From Trileptium ribeirensis (taxonomy: Eukaryota > Nematoda > Enoplea > Enoplida > Thoracostomopsidae): a stretch of 64,000 nt of DNA. Position numbers and translations under genes: made by a program. The notes beneath the pieces are model-generated. The model was not told the DNA's origin. It did not search any database and saw only the letters and a program-made list of their open reading frames with translations. Position 1 is the stretch's first letter. Each line of letters begins with the position of its first letter. Positions 23,705 through 35,058 of the stretch are shown here, in pieces. The DNA is taken from contig JASANE010029025.1 of NCBI GenBank assembly GCA_030248225.1, positions 1 to 64,000 of the forward strand. The letters run 5' to 3'.

Positions 23705-24505
23705 TAAAGGCTGAAAAGGATGTTGCATAAAGGAACTAAACAATACTCGAGAACTAACAGAATAAGGCTACTGTAATGATTTTCGATAATGGTGTTACAA
23801 AAATGAAATAAACAGTACTCCAGAAAAAAACAGAATATGCCTCGTATATAATGGCTTTGGAAAACGATGCTGAAAAAACCAATTAAAAGTATTCGAAAAA
23901 TAGCAGAATATGCCTATTTTAATGATTTTCGAAACCGGTGTTACAAAAATGAATTAAGTAGTGCTCGACAAATAACAGAATATGCTTACCTTAATGATTT
24001 AAAAAACAGTGTTGCAACCTGAATTAAACTGCATTCGAGAAAAAACAGAATATGCCTAGTTTAATGATTTTCGAAAACGGTGTTGCAAACTGCAATAACC
24101 AGTAACACAGAAATAGCAGAACACGCATACTTTAATGATTTTTCAAACCGGTGTTCAAAAATGAATTAAGCAGTGCTCGAGAAATAACAGAATATGCTTA
24201 CCTTAATGATTTTCGAAAACGGTGTTGCTAACTGCATTAACCAGTAACATAGAAACAGCAGAATATGCATACTTTAATGATTTTTCAAACCGGTGTTCAA
24301 AAATGAATTAAGCAGTGCTCGAGAAATAACAGAATATGCTTACCTTAATTATTTTCGAAAACAGTGTTGCATACTGAATTAAACTGCATTCGAGAAAAAC
24401 AGAATATGCCTAGTTTAATGATTTTCGAAAACGGTGTTGCAAAAAAGAGTTAAACAGTGCTCGATAAATAATAGAATATGCCTACTTTAATGATTTTTAT
24501 TCTAG
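23705..24505 (+). repeat. 71-bp tandem repeat, about 11 units
   Basis: The anchor word CAGAATATGC occurs at 23758, 23831, 23904, 23976, 24046, 24117, 24188, 24259, 24330, 24400 and 24472, a spacing of 70-73 bp. Each unit has the order GTGTTGCAAA, GAATTAA, AGTGCTCGAGAAA, CAGAATATGC, TTAATGATTTTCGAAA. Units in the middle alternate in sequence, giving a 142-bp higher-order period. Confidence 0.85.
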
Positions 24506-25290
24506 AACTGCCGCGAACAAACATAAAGCAATAAGTTACCTCAATATATTAACCTTTAGCATCATGTTTAATTAAAACGTGCTTCTTGGGCATACATTGT
24601 TGTTTTCGACGGTTATTGATAAATCCACTATATGTATAGTACCACATACCATCTGACCCAGTATTTTTTGATGATATGCATTCGTTATCTGTTGCTGCCA
24701 AGCAAACGGTGTTTTACAACCGATTATATTGTAACTGCAATGCTAACTCAATTAAAATTATTAACTAGCAAAGTTCAATATCGTTACTGAACTGAGATGT
24801 GCGATTTAATATTTGTTGGCAAATTAGTGTATATAGTATCGTTCGGTATCAAACTGACCAACGCTTGACTGGCTCAACTGTTATCGTTGCGAATATGGGT
24901 TGGAATCAATCTACAGTTTACAAACCATATATTTTGCTTCTTAATACTGTACTGTAATGTCAATTTTTTGACAAGTAAAGGTGCATAAAAGTTCGTGACA
25001 AAACATGAAGAGTTGTAGGAGAATATTGTGTGATTTTTATTAAGGATAGAATGGTTATAGCTTCTGGATCGATTACCAAATTATTTACTAATTTTATTAA
25101 CTTTCTTTGGTATTTATATCAATACTTTGCGAACTGTAGTCATATAATGGTTCGAGAACAGCTAAATATTAACTTCTTATTTCACGAATTAGGTTACATG
25201 TCCATCATCGTTAAGGAAACTGTCGCCGATGCGATGAATCGAACATGAGGCGTTTGCACTGAAGTTGGGCTCGCTAATCACTGTGCTATT
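24506..25290. other. No recognised gene
   Basis: AT-rich DNA between the minisatellite and the GC-rich island; a 72-codon frame at 25030-25248 shows no recognised motif. Confidence 0.45.
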
Positions 25291-25299
25291 ACGACACGA

Positions 25300-25626
25300 T
25301 TGCTTGGATCCTTAGGTCTACTCACAGTGCAAGCGAATAACACACAGCCAAAGACAATACGTGCTCATGAAGAGGTGGTAGGGGAGTTACCCTGTCAGAT
25401 TCGGGCACCACTTCCTCGCCCGGGCCTCGCGCCCCTCCCCGGACAACCATCCAACCCCCTGGCGGCGCCGCAGGTGCCGAACACACACACGCCAACGACC
25501 TCTCCTCCGAACGACTTCCCCTACCCCTACGACCTCCCATATCCTCGGCGGTCCGCTGACTGCCACTGGGAGGCGGAAGACCTACCTCCCGAAGAGCTGG
25601 CTACCCCTTTGGACTTTGGACCTTGA
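25300..25626 (+). CDS. GC-rich proline-rich ORF of unknown function
   Basis: A 108-codon ATG ORF in a sharply bounded GC-rich island (about 25380-25620) within AT-rich DNA. The product is about one quarter proline, with PLPRPGLAPLPGQP, TPTTSPPND and PYPYDLPYPRR stretches and an acidic C-terminus. No domain is recognised. The composition suggests a retroelement gag or linker fragment, or a recent insertion, rather than a host exon. Coding status is uncertain because the frame could be open by composition alone. Confidence 0.3.
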   Translation: MLGSLGLLTVQANNTQPKTIRAHEEVVGELPCQIRAPLPRPGLAPLPGQPSNPLAAPQVPNTHTPTTSPPNDFPYPYDLPYPRRSADCHWEAEDLPPEELATPLDFGP

Positions 25627-26095
25627 GCATGTATGGCCAAAGGCACGCTACACAACCAGCTGAGTCAATACACTACCTTGTGTTTCTTAAGTTGCACCAG
25701 AGCACTGGAGTATTTGGGGGATTGGAATACCCCTCTGCCCAAAAAATTTGTTTTCGAACTCCCCAAAATACTAAGAGTTCCCATTACTCATTGTTGCAAC
25801 ATCGGTCATTTATGCATTGAAGGTGTCCCTGCGATGTAGTAGCTTCATACAAAATTTTACATTGTGTACGGCCGACACTACGGAATATGGAACAACACGA
25901 CTTAAAAGCGTTTGTAAGGAAATCTGTTCCGATACAAAAACCGGCACATAACCACATACTGTTTATTCATACAATTTGCCCTAATACAGAATTTCGTGGG
26001 TAAGATGGTATCATAATTTATCGAAAATTAAGATCTGTCACATGTGAACAGTGCTAGCAAGCAAACATGAGACTTCAATTTAATCCTGCTACGTT
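25627..26095. other. No recognised gene
   Basis: Overlapping short + strand frames at 25623-25839 show no family motif. The remainder is AT-rich flank of the Ty3/Gypsy fragment. Confidence 0.4.
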
Positions 26096-26373
26096 TGGCG
26101 GTTGGCAGCCAAGAAAACAAACTTTTTAATTAAGAGTTATCCGCAAGAACATATCTAACAGTAGCGGGCGTCAATCATAACTGCATCCTATCCAACAATC
26201 AATCTTCTTTTATAACCAATTATCGTATGCAAATGTCGTTAGCTACTTTGATCTGGAGCCTGCAATACCAGTTTGGCAAATCCGATTTTGCCTTGTATCA
26301 TTATTGTCATATGCAATTGGCTAGTTGTCATATGCAATTGGATAGCTAATCGAAGACATCTGTTCTTGACACC
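26096..26373 (-). repeat. Probable 3' LTR of the truncated Ty3/Gypsy element
   Basis: On the - strand a purine tract (ATCGGGAGG) is followed immediately by TGTCAAGAAC, the polypurine tract/LTR junction expected after pol. A GGTTATAAAAG box lies inside, and a CA end can be placed near 26096. A CAATTGCATATGACA word is directly repeated near the start. No 5' LTR is present in the window. Confidence 0.5.
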
Positions 26374-26756
26374 TCCCGATCAGTTTTGAGCCCGTCAAAA
26401 CGTTGGATAGTTCCATCGATTTGGAAGCTTGCGAGATCGAGTTGATCGCCGCGGATTCGCTGGACCATACTCGGAGCACGGTTGCTCAGTTTCGATGGTA
26501 GCAGCAGGTACGTTGGTATCATTGGAACTGCTTACTTCGGCGGGTTCGTCGTCTTCGTATGAAATCCACCTAGGCTGCAACTGGTGAAAATAGCGACGTC
26601 GGAGCTGTCCTCAAGGTAGAACTTTGACGTATACCGAGCGAGAACCGAACATCTTGGTGACGACTGCAGGAACCCATGGCGGTTGACGGTCACGTCGGGG
26701 ACCGCAATATAGAGCGTAACACGAGGAAACGACCATATAGCTTTGAAACTTTCGAA

Positions 26757-27480
26757 CTACCGTCTTAGAAGGTTCGAACTGAGGCTTCGCGGCTTCTTTA
26801 GATTGTCGGCCCTGAGCGATATGCGGCGGAGATGGTAGCAAAGGTCAATCCGAGTCCGGATCGGTCGGCAATTTAGTATTTCGCTTGGCGACTGACCCAT
26901 CTCGAGCGGAGTTCGCTGGTACTGAATGAGAAAATCATGCAGGGCTTCTTGCACGGGCAGGTTAGACTTCTTTATGGCCTTGCTTGAACGATTGTACCAT
27001 CCGCTCGGCAGCTCCATTCGTCGCAGGATAGTACGGAGCGCCAGTGAGGTGTGTGATGCCCCGCTGGCGACACCAGGACTGAAACTCCTCTGAGCGGAAC
27101 GCGGGTGCGTTGTCTGTCACCAGGGCATACAAGTATCCGAAATGGGCGAAATCCTCATCTAGGAGCCCTATAGTGGTCGTTGCTGACACCGACGATGTGG
27201 GATGAATGCAAAGGTATTTTGAATATCCATCGACGACGACCAGCCAATTTGTACCCATGAAGTTTATCGCATGATCAATGTGCAAATGACTTCACGCCTT
27301 CTCGGGCATCAGCCATGGTCGCACCGGCGGACATGACGCGGCATTTTGATGAGCGGCGTAACCGTCACAAAAGCGGCAAATGTCAGCGATACCGTCGTCG
27401 ATCCTAGGCCAATACGACGGATGTGCTTGCTATTCCATGCGTAGGATCCCAAAATGTCCTGTGTGCAGAAGACTGATTAC
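26757..27480 (-). pseudogene. Ty3/Gypsy integrase remnant
   Basis: A zinc-binding part with LHTGHFGI and ICRFCDGY is followed by HIDHAINF (first catalytic Asp), VVVDGYSKYL, LVTDNAPAF (second Asp) and PATNGAAERMVQSFKQ (Glu). All three acidic residues survive. After a frame change VQEALHDFLIQYQRTP and GQSPSEILNCRPIRTR follow. An in-frame stop just before the first Asp and the frame change inactivate it. Confidence 0.85.
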
Positions 27481-27737
27481 CGATCGGCGGAGCACGGCCG
27501 GAATGACCACTAGAGACCTGTTTAGCAAGTACCCATGGCCCACGGAGAGCGACTAGGCAATTTTGCGATAGTCGGCTACAGATTCAGGATATTGACATGG
27601 CACGTAAGGTTTGTTTCGTGGCCAACCTTCTTGGACATAACGCATGAGCTAAGATACTACCAGTTCCTTCTGCGACTCCTTTGCCATCGAGCTTGGATCA
27701 GCGCAACGGCCCTGCAAGCTGATTGCTCGGATTTAGC

Positions 27738-28100
27738 CTACAATACCGAATCGGCGTCCCCTATGTCTCCATCGAAACGGCGGTCGGGACCACACGGGAG
27801 GCGACTTAGCACGTCCGCGTTGCCATGATCCCTTGTGTTACGATACTCGATGCTGTAGTTGCATTGGCTGAAAAGCAGCGACCATCGAGCCAGGCGGTTT
27901 GCAGTCATCGCTGGTGTCGCCTCAGACGGGTTGAAGATCGAAACTAGCGGCTTGTGGGCAGTAACCAGCAAAAATCGTAGAGGAAATGATGGAACTTACG
28001 CAGACCAAAAACGATTGCGAGAGCTTCTCGTTGAATCTGACTGTACCGTTTCTGTGTTTCGGTCAGAGTTTTGAAAGCGTTGGCAATGGATCGCTGGCTA
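27738..28100 (-). pseudogene. Ty3/Gypsy RNase H fragment
   Basis: A frame over 28100-27970 reads LTETQKRYSQIQREALAIVF and FHHFLY, and the 27971-27738 frame continues with HKPLVSIFNPSEATPAMTAN, RLARWSLLF, YSIEYRNT and HGNADVLSRLP. These are the C-terminal RNase H motifs of the family. A small disruption separates FLY from the HKPL block where GRxFTLVTD is expected. Confidence 0.85.
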
Positions 28101-31100
28101 TGAAATACTTAAAATTATACGTCTGATGAAGAAATAGAAATGGATACTTAGCTCCAAAGCCAGTTCGAGAATTACAAGCCAACACTTTCTTATTTTGTGT
28201 ATTCCCATTTGGTGGCACTATGAGATACTGATCCAGTCATATTATTATTTCCTACTGTATGTTTGATAAATTAAAACGGTCGATAATAACTAGTCATTCC
28301 AGCAAATTTCTAGCTTGAATAGAACTAAGGTTTTATAAAACAACTATACTCATACATTTAAAAAGATACTTAAACATTTGTGTATGTGGTCACAGTTGCT
28401 AGTGACAACTGCTGACTGCATACTTAGTGTTGACTTTGAAAGGTTACCGTCGATTTCCGGAATGATGAAATACAGTTACTAGGAACAACAGAAAACGTCG
28501 CCTAAAACTAATAGTCTTTGCACAGTAACAGCTATAAAAACAGAAATTTTTCCTTCACATTCTTAAGTATACTTACCTCGTTTGCCTATAAATTTGACAC
28601 AGACGGAACCTGTTGCCTTATAACCTCATTTTGAAAACATTGTTAAACGGTTATTAGAAACATTGCTAATAAGAATTACCGCTAAAGAAGATTACGTTTA
28701 CTTATTCTAGGCAACGTTAAACCTTATGTACAGTTATTTATAAAAGACTCATTTTTTATAAATCATTCTTCTTCGATCATTTTAATATCACCCTAGACAT
28801 AGCGGAAACGTACTTACACGAAAGTATTAATATTTATGTTAATTTAATATTTTATTCACGTTTTAATTTGTACTTGTATTTCTATTCTTGATTCACTAAT
28901 TTTAATGCCCTTTGGGTTTCATCTATTTTTTGTCTCATGGCATTAGGTATGTTTAAACCTCGATCTGTCTTCTGCATTCATGAGCGAAACTTCAGCTTCT
29001 GGTGTCGTGACAACTAAAGCCAACCCTTGTAGGTTTCGTATAAAATCTGAAAATCTTCTTTCGCCAATACGAACTCGCTACGTATTATACTTGAAGATTT
29101 CCATCGCTGTAGTACCACTGTAGCTTTAAATCGACGTTCACTACAACCCAGATAATTCAGGTTTAGAAGCTTTTGTTCAGACAACTTGCAGCGCTACCGA
29201 CATCGCGACGAGCCGTTTGAACACGGCTTACAACTATGCAACTGTTTTGTCAGCTGCAGTACTAACGACGAATTTTATTTCGAATCCCAACAATACAATG
29301 ACGCAATCAACAGAATCCACTGCCTCGTCACTACCCACATCATGAGGACAAAGGCAGGATCAACTTCATCAACGTGTAGCACCGCATCGCCAAAAACAAA
29401 ATCGGCAATACGATCGCGCCTTACAGCAATATCGCTGTATAAAAATCGGAAACACAATCGTGAGGTATACAGTCAATGACAAACACTGAAAGTAAATCTA
29501 TGGTGGAATCAGCTCTACATCTCGTAAGGTACTGTTCCTTATGTGGTGAGGAATGAAACGACGTCCAGAAATATTATTGAAAATATGATTCATAAGTGCT
29601 TTAATTGATGAATAGAGTAGTGTTACAGAATGTGATATCGACTATTGAACTTACACTTGCTGGCGCAAAGGTTTTTGGCGGATGTTAGCACGATGCCTCG
29701 GTCTGTGTGTTCTTGTAGTGTGATTTTATACGCTCTGTTTCAGCGCAAGCTCCTGTTTCTTTTTTGTTAATAAGAAACGGCAATATAGTATCGTTGTCGA
29801 CTTTGGCAAGACTGAAAGTTACAGCGTAAAACTGAGCGCTACAATATATATAATACATGTTGATGCTACGAGGTCTCGGGGAGGCGGGTTGGCGGAGTCG
29901 GCGTAGGATTATCTCAGAGCTGCAAGAGGCACTTTGAGAGAGGGCTTCCAGGGACGTGTTGAAAAAGTTGACCACCACCCACCCCCCCCATCCCCCGACC
30001 GACCTCCTTCATTTTTACCCTGATCCAAAGTTTTGCCAATTTTCACCCTATTTTTGGATATCTTTGGTAAAATATTCCGCGCGCCTTAAAGCCACGCCGG
30101 GAGGGGAAATAAGGCAGTATTCTCAGGGAAAGGGTAGTTCAGGCCCTCGAGGAGGCTCCCACTGAACCCCTTCTTTATCATGTATGATATATATCCAAAG
30201 CAATATGCTAATGTAAATCCCTTTATTCAATGATATTAATGATCAAACTCAACCCGACTAGTTTTATATCTATACAGACACGAAATTTAACTGCATATCG
30301 GCAAAATAAATAGCATCACTTTTGTGAGAGTTTTTTTATGCTTTTCCTTTATTTCTCTTTTAGCTTTTAATTTTGATCCAATCTAGGTGTAATTTTTGCA
30401 AGCGGCTACCAAATTGAACGACTAGCCACGCAGCATCAGATAAATCGAGATAAATTGAGATTAAGCTACCAAAGTTAGAGTTGAAACAGGCAGCATGGCG
30501 GTTTCAAGCTTAACATAAAATTTGGATAAACTAGTGTTATCTATTATATTTATCCAACAAATACGAATGCTTTCAGATGTTCGGTGTATAGACAATAACA
30601 TAATTGATTATATATAGAGATATGCATGGAATTACTGGAGAACAACCAAGCACTGTGTACCTCTTTTATAAGTGAGTAGCGAAGACGTATGGGTGGGCAT
30701 AGTTCCAGCGACTAGATTGGTCGAATCTTTAGGGAATAGTATAAACATCGTTGTATACTAGTATAACATTATGTAATAGGTTCTATGGAAAGACTTGTAA
30801 TAGTAGGTGTGCCACTTCGTCGGCTCAGCTGAGGGTGCGCGCCGGCGGAAGCAGGTGCAGCGTGGGGTTTAATTTTTACAAACATCGCTGCTCCTGAAAT
30901 CTCATCATTTTTCCTAGTTTTACAATATATGTACCATAAATATTTTCGGGAGCTCACAGCCTAAGATCAAATCTTTCTAATCTTCAAAAATAATCGAAAT
31001 ATTTTTCTTAACATAATGTTCGGAATTTAGAAGAATAGACATTGTTTATACCATGATAAAAATTTATCCGTCGTTAATTCATCCGATTACTTGATATATG

Positions 31101-31989
31101 AGTACCTAAATTAGATAATGTAATAAAATGCTAATTTTAAGTTCGCACTGACAGTCTGTCATTTAATGACGGTACCGTCGCAACAGTGCGGGACAAACAT
31201 TTACCAGTTCAAACGTGCCCTAAGATATCACAGACACTTCGTTGGTTGAAAAGGTATACAAAAAGGCAGCTTAATACTTTAGCAGAATCTTTAGACAATA
31301 AAGGGAAAACTTCTTCAGTATAATCTTTTGTTTGTAATTTGGAGCACCTATTTAGTAGGCGCCAGCCTACTAATATCTTTTCACACTGGTGTTTGAAGAA
31401 GCTTTCGCGATTACTCAATTGTGAACACATTTCGCGTAACAATAATTTTTATAATATTATTATGATATAAAATATATTATGAGCTTTTATTAATAGCAAA
31501 TTCTAGTCAATTTTTCCGGTGTCGAGACGTATATAATATGACTTTTAATAGCCGAAATTCGATTACACGATTTATGTTTTCCTCAAACGAAGTTCACAAT
31601 ATTAGCTTTAAATATTTGACTGACAAAGAACAAATGAAACCGCTGCTCTTCGCAGTTTGGAATGGACCATTAGTTGCGCAATACAATTGAAACTTTTTAT
31701 GCCCTCGCAGACTAACTCATTTTTTGCATTAATAAAACAAATTTAGCTGTTCACAGATTATATTTCCACCAGACTGTAATACGATAATATCTGTTTTGGT
31801 ATTTGTTGATGTCGTTATGCCTGAGATGATGTTTAAAACACGTCAGCTTCCGTTGGTTTTCCATTCAAATATTATTCGATCAATTTTCATCAACACTAAA
31901 CCAAAAGCTTTTTGATATTATTTTACAAGGTATCCCATAAATAACGCCACAGCATTGAAGTGTCCCAGCACTCAAAAAACATATTTAAA
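28101..31989. other. No recognised gene
   Basis: Mostly AT-rich. A GC-richer patch at about 29870-30160 has CCCC/GGGG clusters similar in style to the C-rich tract at 5.2-6.0 kb. A 97-codon + frame (29186-29479) and a 77-codon - frame (31209-31442) show no family motif. Confidence 0.45.
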
Positions 31990-33061
31990 AGTGTTTTAGC
32001 ATGCACGTACTTTCATATACAACTTGGATTTCTGATGAATAACACATTTCCTAGGTGCGAACCTGGGCGCCTCCAAGTTCAATGCATTCTTTCCACTGAC
32101 ACTTCGGCAGACCTTTCGAACAATGTGAGGATCCAGAAGAAAGAGCTCCTCCGATATAGCCTTTTTCAGACACAACAGGGTTTGCGGTTTGCGTTTGTAT
32201 ACGTTCTCGTTCAATACTTTCCAACGACAAAAATCAGGAGGGTTTACAAGAGTAGAAACAGCTGGCAACAATTCTACAGAGGCTCGGCGCCTCAACCAAC
32301 GGTCCGGAAAAGTTTCGTCCAACCAACGGCTCACAGCCATCGCAAAAAAGAGGAGACGCGCCATTCTTCATAAAGAGAAGCCTGTCAGTATTTGGTGACT
32401 GTGGAATATTAGGATAAAGTGCATTTTGAAGTATTATTAGATAGTTGTCCGCATTTACAGTATCATCGAAACAGAACAGGCCAAAAATCTACCAGACCAC
32501 ATACCGATTCATACAATCAGACCAGGGGCATTCATATGGTGTTAGATAGTATTATGAGGGTTTCCTGCATGCTAATCAACGCAATTATGCCGGTCAAAGA
32601 CGCTGTTCAGTTTAAAAATTGCTTTCGTCGGACGAAGTGACTTAAACAGTTAAAGTCCGGATTATCGTCGAGACATAGTAGCCATTTATCACAAAATTCA
32701 ATGATGTGATCATAATCATTCTCATTCAGAACATGAATTAACGTCGATCTAAAACTTTTTAGACCTAGACTTTTAACAATTCGGAAGACACTATTGATCC
32801 CAGTTTCAACTGCACAAGGGCTAATTAACTTTGTCGGAGTGTTGTCCAAAGATAGGAAATATCAGCTATCGCAACATCACCAGATGCCGTCGGAGGTCTC
32901 GCTATTTGTTGCAAATGAGCTGCAGAACCTGCTAAATCAAACCTTTTATTAATTGAAAGCATTAGTTTTCTGACATGGGGGCTGTGTGGAACAAGTTCAC
33001 GGCTATTTTGGATAACTAAATACAGTATTATTGCAGTCAAGTTAATTTCAGTATCAAACAT
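31990..33061 (-). pseudogene. Degenerate Tc1/mariner-superfamily transposase
   Basis: Three - strand frames read through a whole DDE transposase. The N-terminal HTH region (33061-32825) has HVRKLMLSINKRFDLAGSAA and RPPTASG. The middle (32849-32607) has FCDKWLLCLDDNPDF followed by the first catalytic region, where the usual FSDEAHF is replaced by LSHFVRRKQF. Then come DRHNCV and HMNAPGL-like blocks, LQNALYPNIP, and FMKNGASP where FxQDGAPP is expected, so the second Asp is Asn. The C-terminal frame (32364-31996) has WLDETFPDRWL, NPPDF (third Asp), LNENVYKRKPQTL and LKKAI. Stops, frameshifts and lost catalytic residues make it dead. Terminal inverted repeats were not located. Confidence 0.8.
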
Positions 33062-33390
33062 ATTGTAATAAGTGTATATTTATAGCATGTTAGGTTATAT
33101 ATCCTGAAAGTATTAGGATTGTAAATATATTATGTCATATCTCAGCAACTGTTTGATTGAAGTAGGGGCGTTATATATATGGACACCCTATAGAAAAATA
33201 TTGATTTTTAAATCTACGTACTCGTTTTCCTAAGGAATGTATGTTCCTAGTTCTGTCATCTAGTAACGCTATTTAAACCAGCAACTTCTGTTTCGCTTTC
33301 AGACCAATAGTTCATTTTTGTGGCATAAGTAACATTGAAATCCTATGAATAATAATTGCTATGAATAATAACACGAATTGTTGATATAAA

Positions 33391-34396
33391 CTAGTGAAGC
33401 TCGCTTGCGAGCCAGAATTCGAGTGGTGAGAACAATCCCCCGAAGTCTGTTGTAGAAAGCACACATAAACAAAGCCTACACAGTACGCAGGTGCAGCATT
33501 ATATAAACCGTGAGGATGAGTCATAGTTTTACGCCCGCCTCTTTTGATAGCCAACGTATGCAGTAGACAAAACATCATGCAGCGAGTACAAAAACAGTTA
33601 ACTAACAATTTAATAATTCAACAAAACCCTAAATTGACTGTGAAAAGAACGTTAAAAAATTCAAACCGACACTTGGGAAAAATCTCATTTTTCATACCAA
33701 GTATGAAGCAGAAGTGTGAAAAATATTTTTGCCACACAATATTTTTGACGCTCGCAATGAGCTTGTCGGCCCATAAAATCCCATATCCGACACTAAATCC
33801 AACAATAAACACACATTCAGGTGCTTTTCCCACGACTTCTCACCAAAAATTTCGAAAACGTCATTTTTTATGCCAAGTATGAACCAGAAGTGTAAAAAAT
33901 ATTTGCCCAACAATATCTTTAACACTTTGAATGAGTTTATTTGCCCAGAAAACCCCATATAAGACACTAAAAGCAACAAAAACACACATTTAGGTGCATT
34001 TCTCACGCTTTTCACCAAATATGAAATTTGGCGCCAACTCTAAGCTCATAGATTCCAGATTGGGAAGTAATTGAAAAATTTGTTATATATCATTGGAAAG
34101 CCCTGGTAAAGCTACATGGAATAGGCCTATTAGTTTGCGGATACCTCGTGTACTTATTGAGAAAAGTCGCAAAAACTGGAGGGGTGCCCCAAAAATGAGC
34201 CAAAATGACGTCATTTTGCCCTATAACTTTTCTCACGGCAAAAAATTCAAAAATCGGGCTCCGTCACTACACCTAAATCGCCATTGCGACAACCGTTATC
34301 GAGATTATACTGCGACACACAGACACACACAGACAGGACCTCCTGAACCCCCCCAAGACCCAAAATTGAAAATTCTCTTTCCACTCGAATTCAATC
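33391..34396 (+). repeat. Inverted repeat A (long arm, 3' side of the channel gene)
   Basis: About 1 kb is repeated in opposite orientation at 44468-45340. The ends are CTAGTGAAGC, followed by a GCTCGCTTGCGAGC palindrome, and AATTCAAT. This copy is longer because it contains an internal tandem duplication of about 200 bp (about 33690-33830 repeated at 33870-34010, with CACCAAATATGAA-type ends). It lies about 0.3 kb downstream of the channel stop codon. The ORFs over it are shared between the copies but look non-coding. Confidence 0.8.
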
Positions 34397-34678
34397 AATA
34401 AAATATAACAGCCTAGTAAAAATGGCTGTCTGCGAAGATCAGCTTACTATATCTAGTCGCACACATACTGGACTATATAGCTAAAGCAGATACAAATGCG
34501 TAAAAAGATTTTCATATATTAATTTCAAAATTTTAACAAACTGTTAATATACATAACCCGAGAAACCAAAATGTGGTTATGATAAATTTATATAAATAGC
34601 TTCGTCGCTCTATCGAAATTTTTAAACACATGTTTCTTTTTTCACTGGTTTGGCAAAAAATAATGTTGTATCGTCAGC
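34397..34678 (-). other. Putative 3' UTR of the channel gene
   Basis: AT-rich DNA between the stop codon and repeat A. No AATAAA was found on the - strand close to the stop; the 3' end may therefore lie inside repeat A. Confidence 0.35.
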
Positions 34679-35058
34679 CTATATTCGGCTGTTGTTTTTT
34701 TCATTCCGCAGTCGACATTGCCGCTGATTAAAGCCGCTACAACTATCATCGGTACGATCTGGTGTTAAATTAAAATCCAAAGATCGTGAAGTCATCATAT
34801 TATTATTGTTATTGTTGAAGCTATTGGTGGTTGTTGATGGCACGGTGCTGTTATTTCCAGCCTTTCTAATAGATGCATCGTTTACAGCTGTCGCTTCGGC
34901 TGATCCAACATAATGACGACTCAGTTGACGCTTATTCGAGTGATATTTGATGAGGTCAGCGCCACGTTGTGTCTTGTCGCGCGAGCACAAACAAAGAAAT
35001 ACTATCAAGTGGATAATAGAAAGGATAGATCCGCCCATCCACAAGCCCATTTGCCCGC
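34679..35058 (-). CDS. DEG/ENaC channel exon 4 (TM2 and cytoplasmic tail)
   Basis: The exon starts after TATTATAG with two bases that complete a Gly codon left by exon 3, giving IGGQMGLWMGGSILSII. This is the family's TM2 signature, including the G-x-S selectivity filter (GGS). Where many family members have a Glu after the second Ser (S..E), this one has His (SIIHL). After TM2 the tail of about 100 residues is hydrophilic, with a Cys/Arg/Lys-rich start, a run of six Asn after NSF, and a Thr/Ser-rich stretch. TGA or TAA-type termination is at the exon end. TM2 lines the ion pore. Confidence 0.9.

Larger units (their letters stand above)
26374..28100 (-). mobile_element. 5'-truncated Ty3/Gypsy retrotransposon (RNase H, integrase, C-terminal tail)
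   Basis: From high to low coordinate the - strand carries the end of RNase H, the spacer, a zinc-binding and catalytic integrase, and a basic C-terminal tail ending in RRSTRSRKLPNRWNYPTF. Similarity to Ty3/Gypsy pol begins abruptly near 28100 inside RNase H; reverse transcriptase, protease and gag are missing. Several frames are needed. It is GC-richer than its surroundings and less decayed than the other Gypsy copy in this window. Confidence 0.85.

Noticed and set aside
33312..33608. 98-codon - strand ORF and its counterpart at 45122-45340 as a conserved protein
   Set aside because: They are the same repeat in inverted copies; the frames diverge by shifts without sparing the protein, so conservation is of DNA only.
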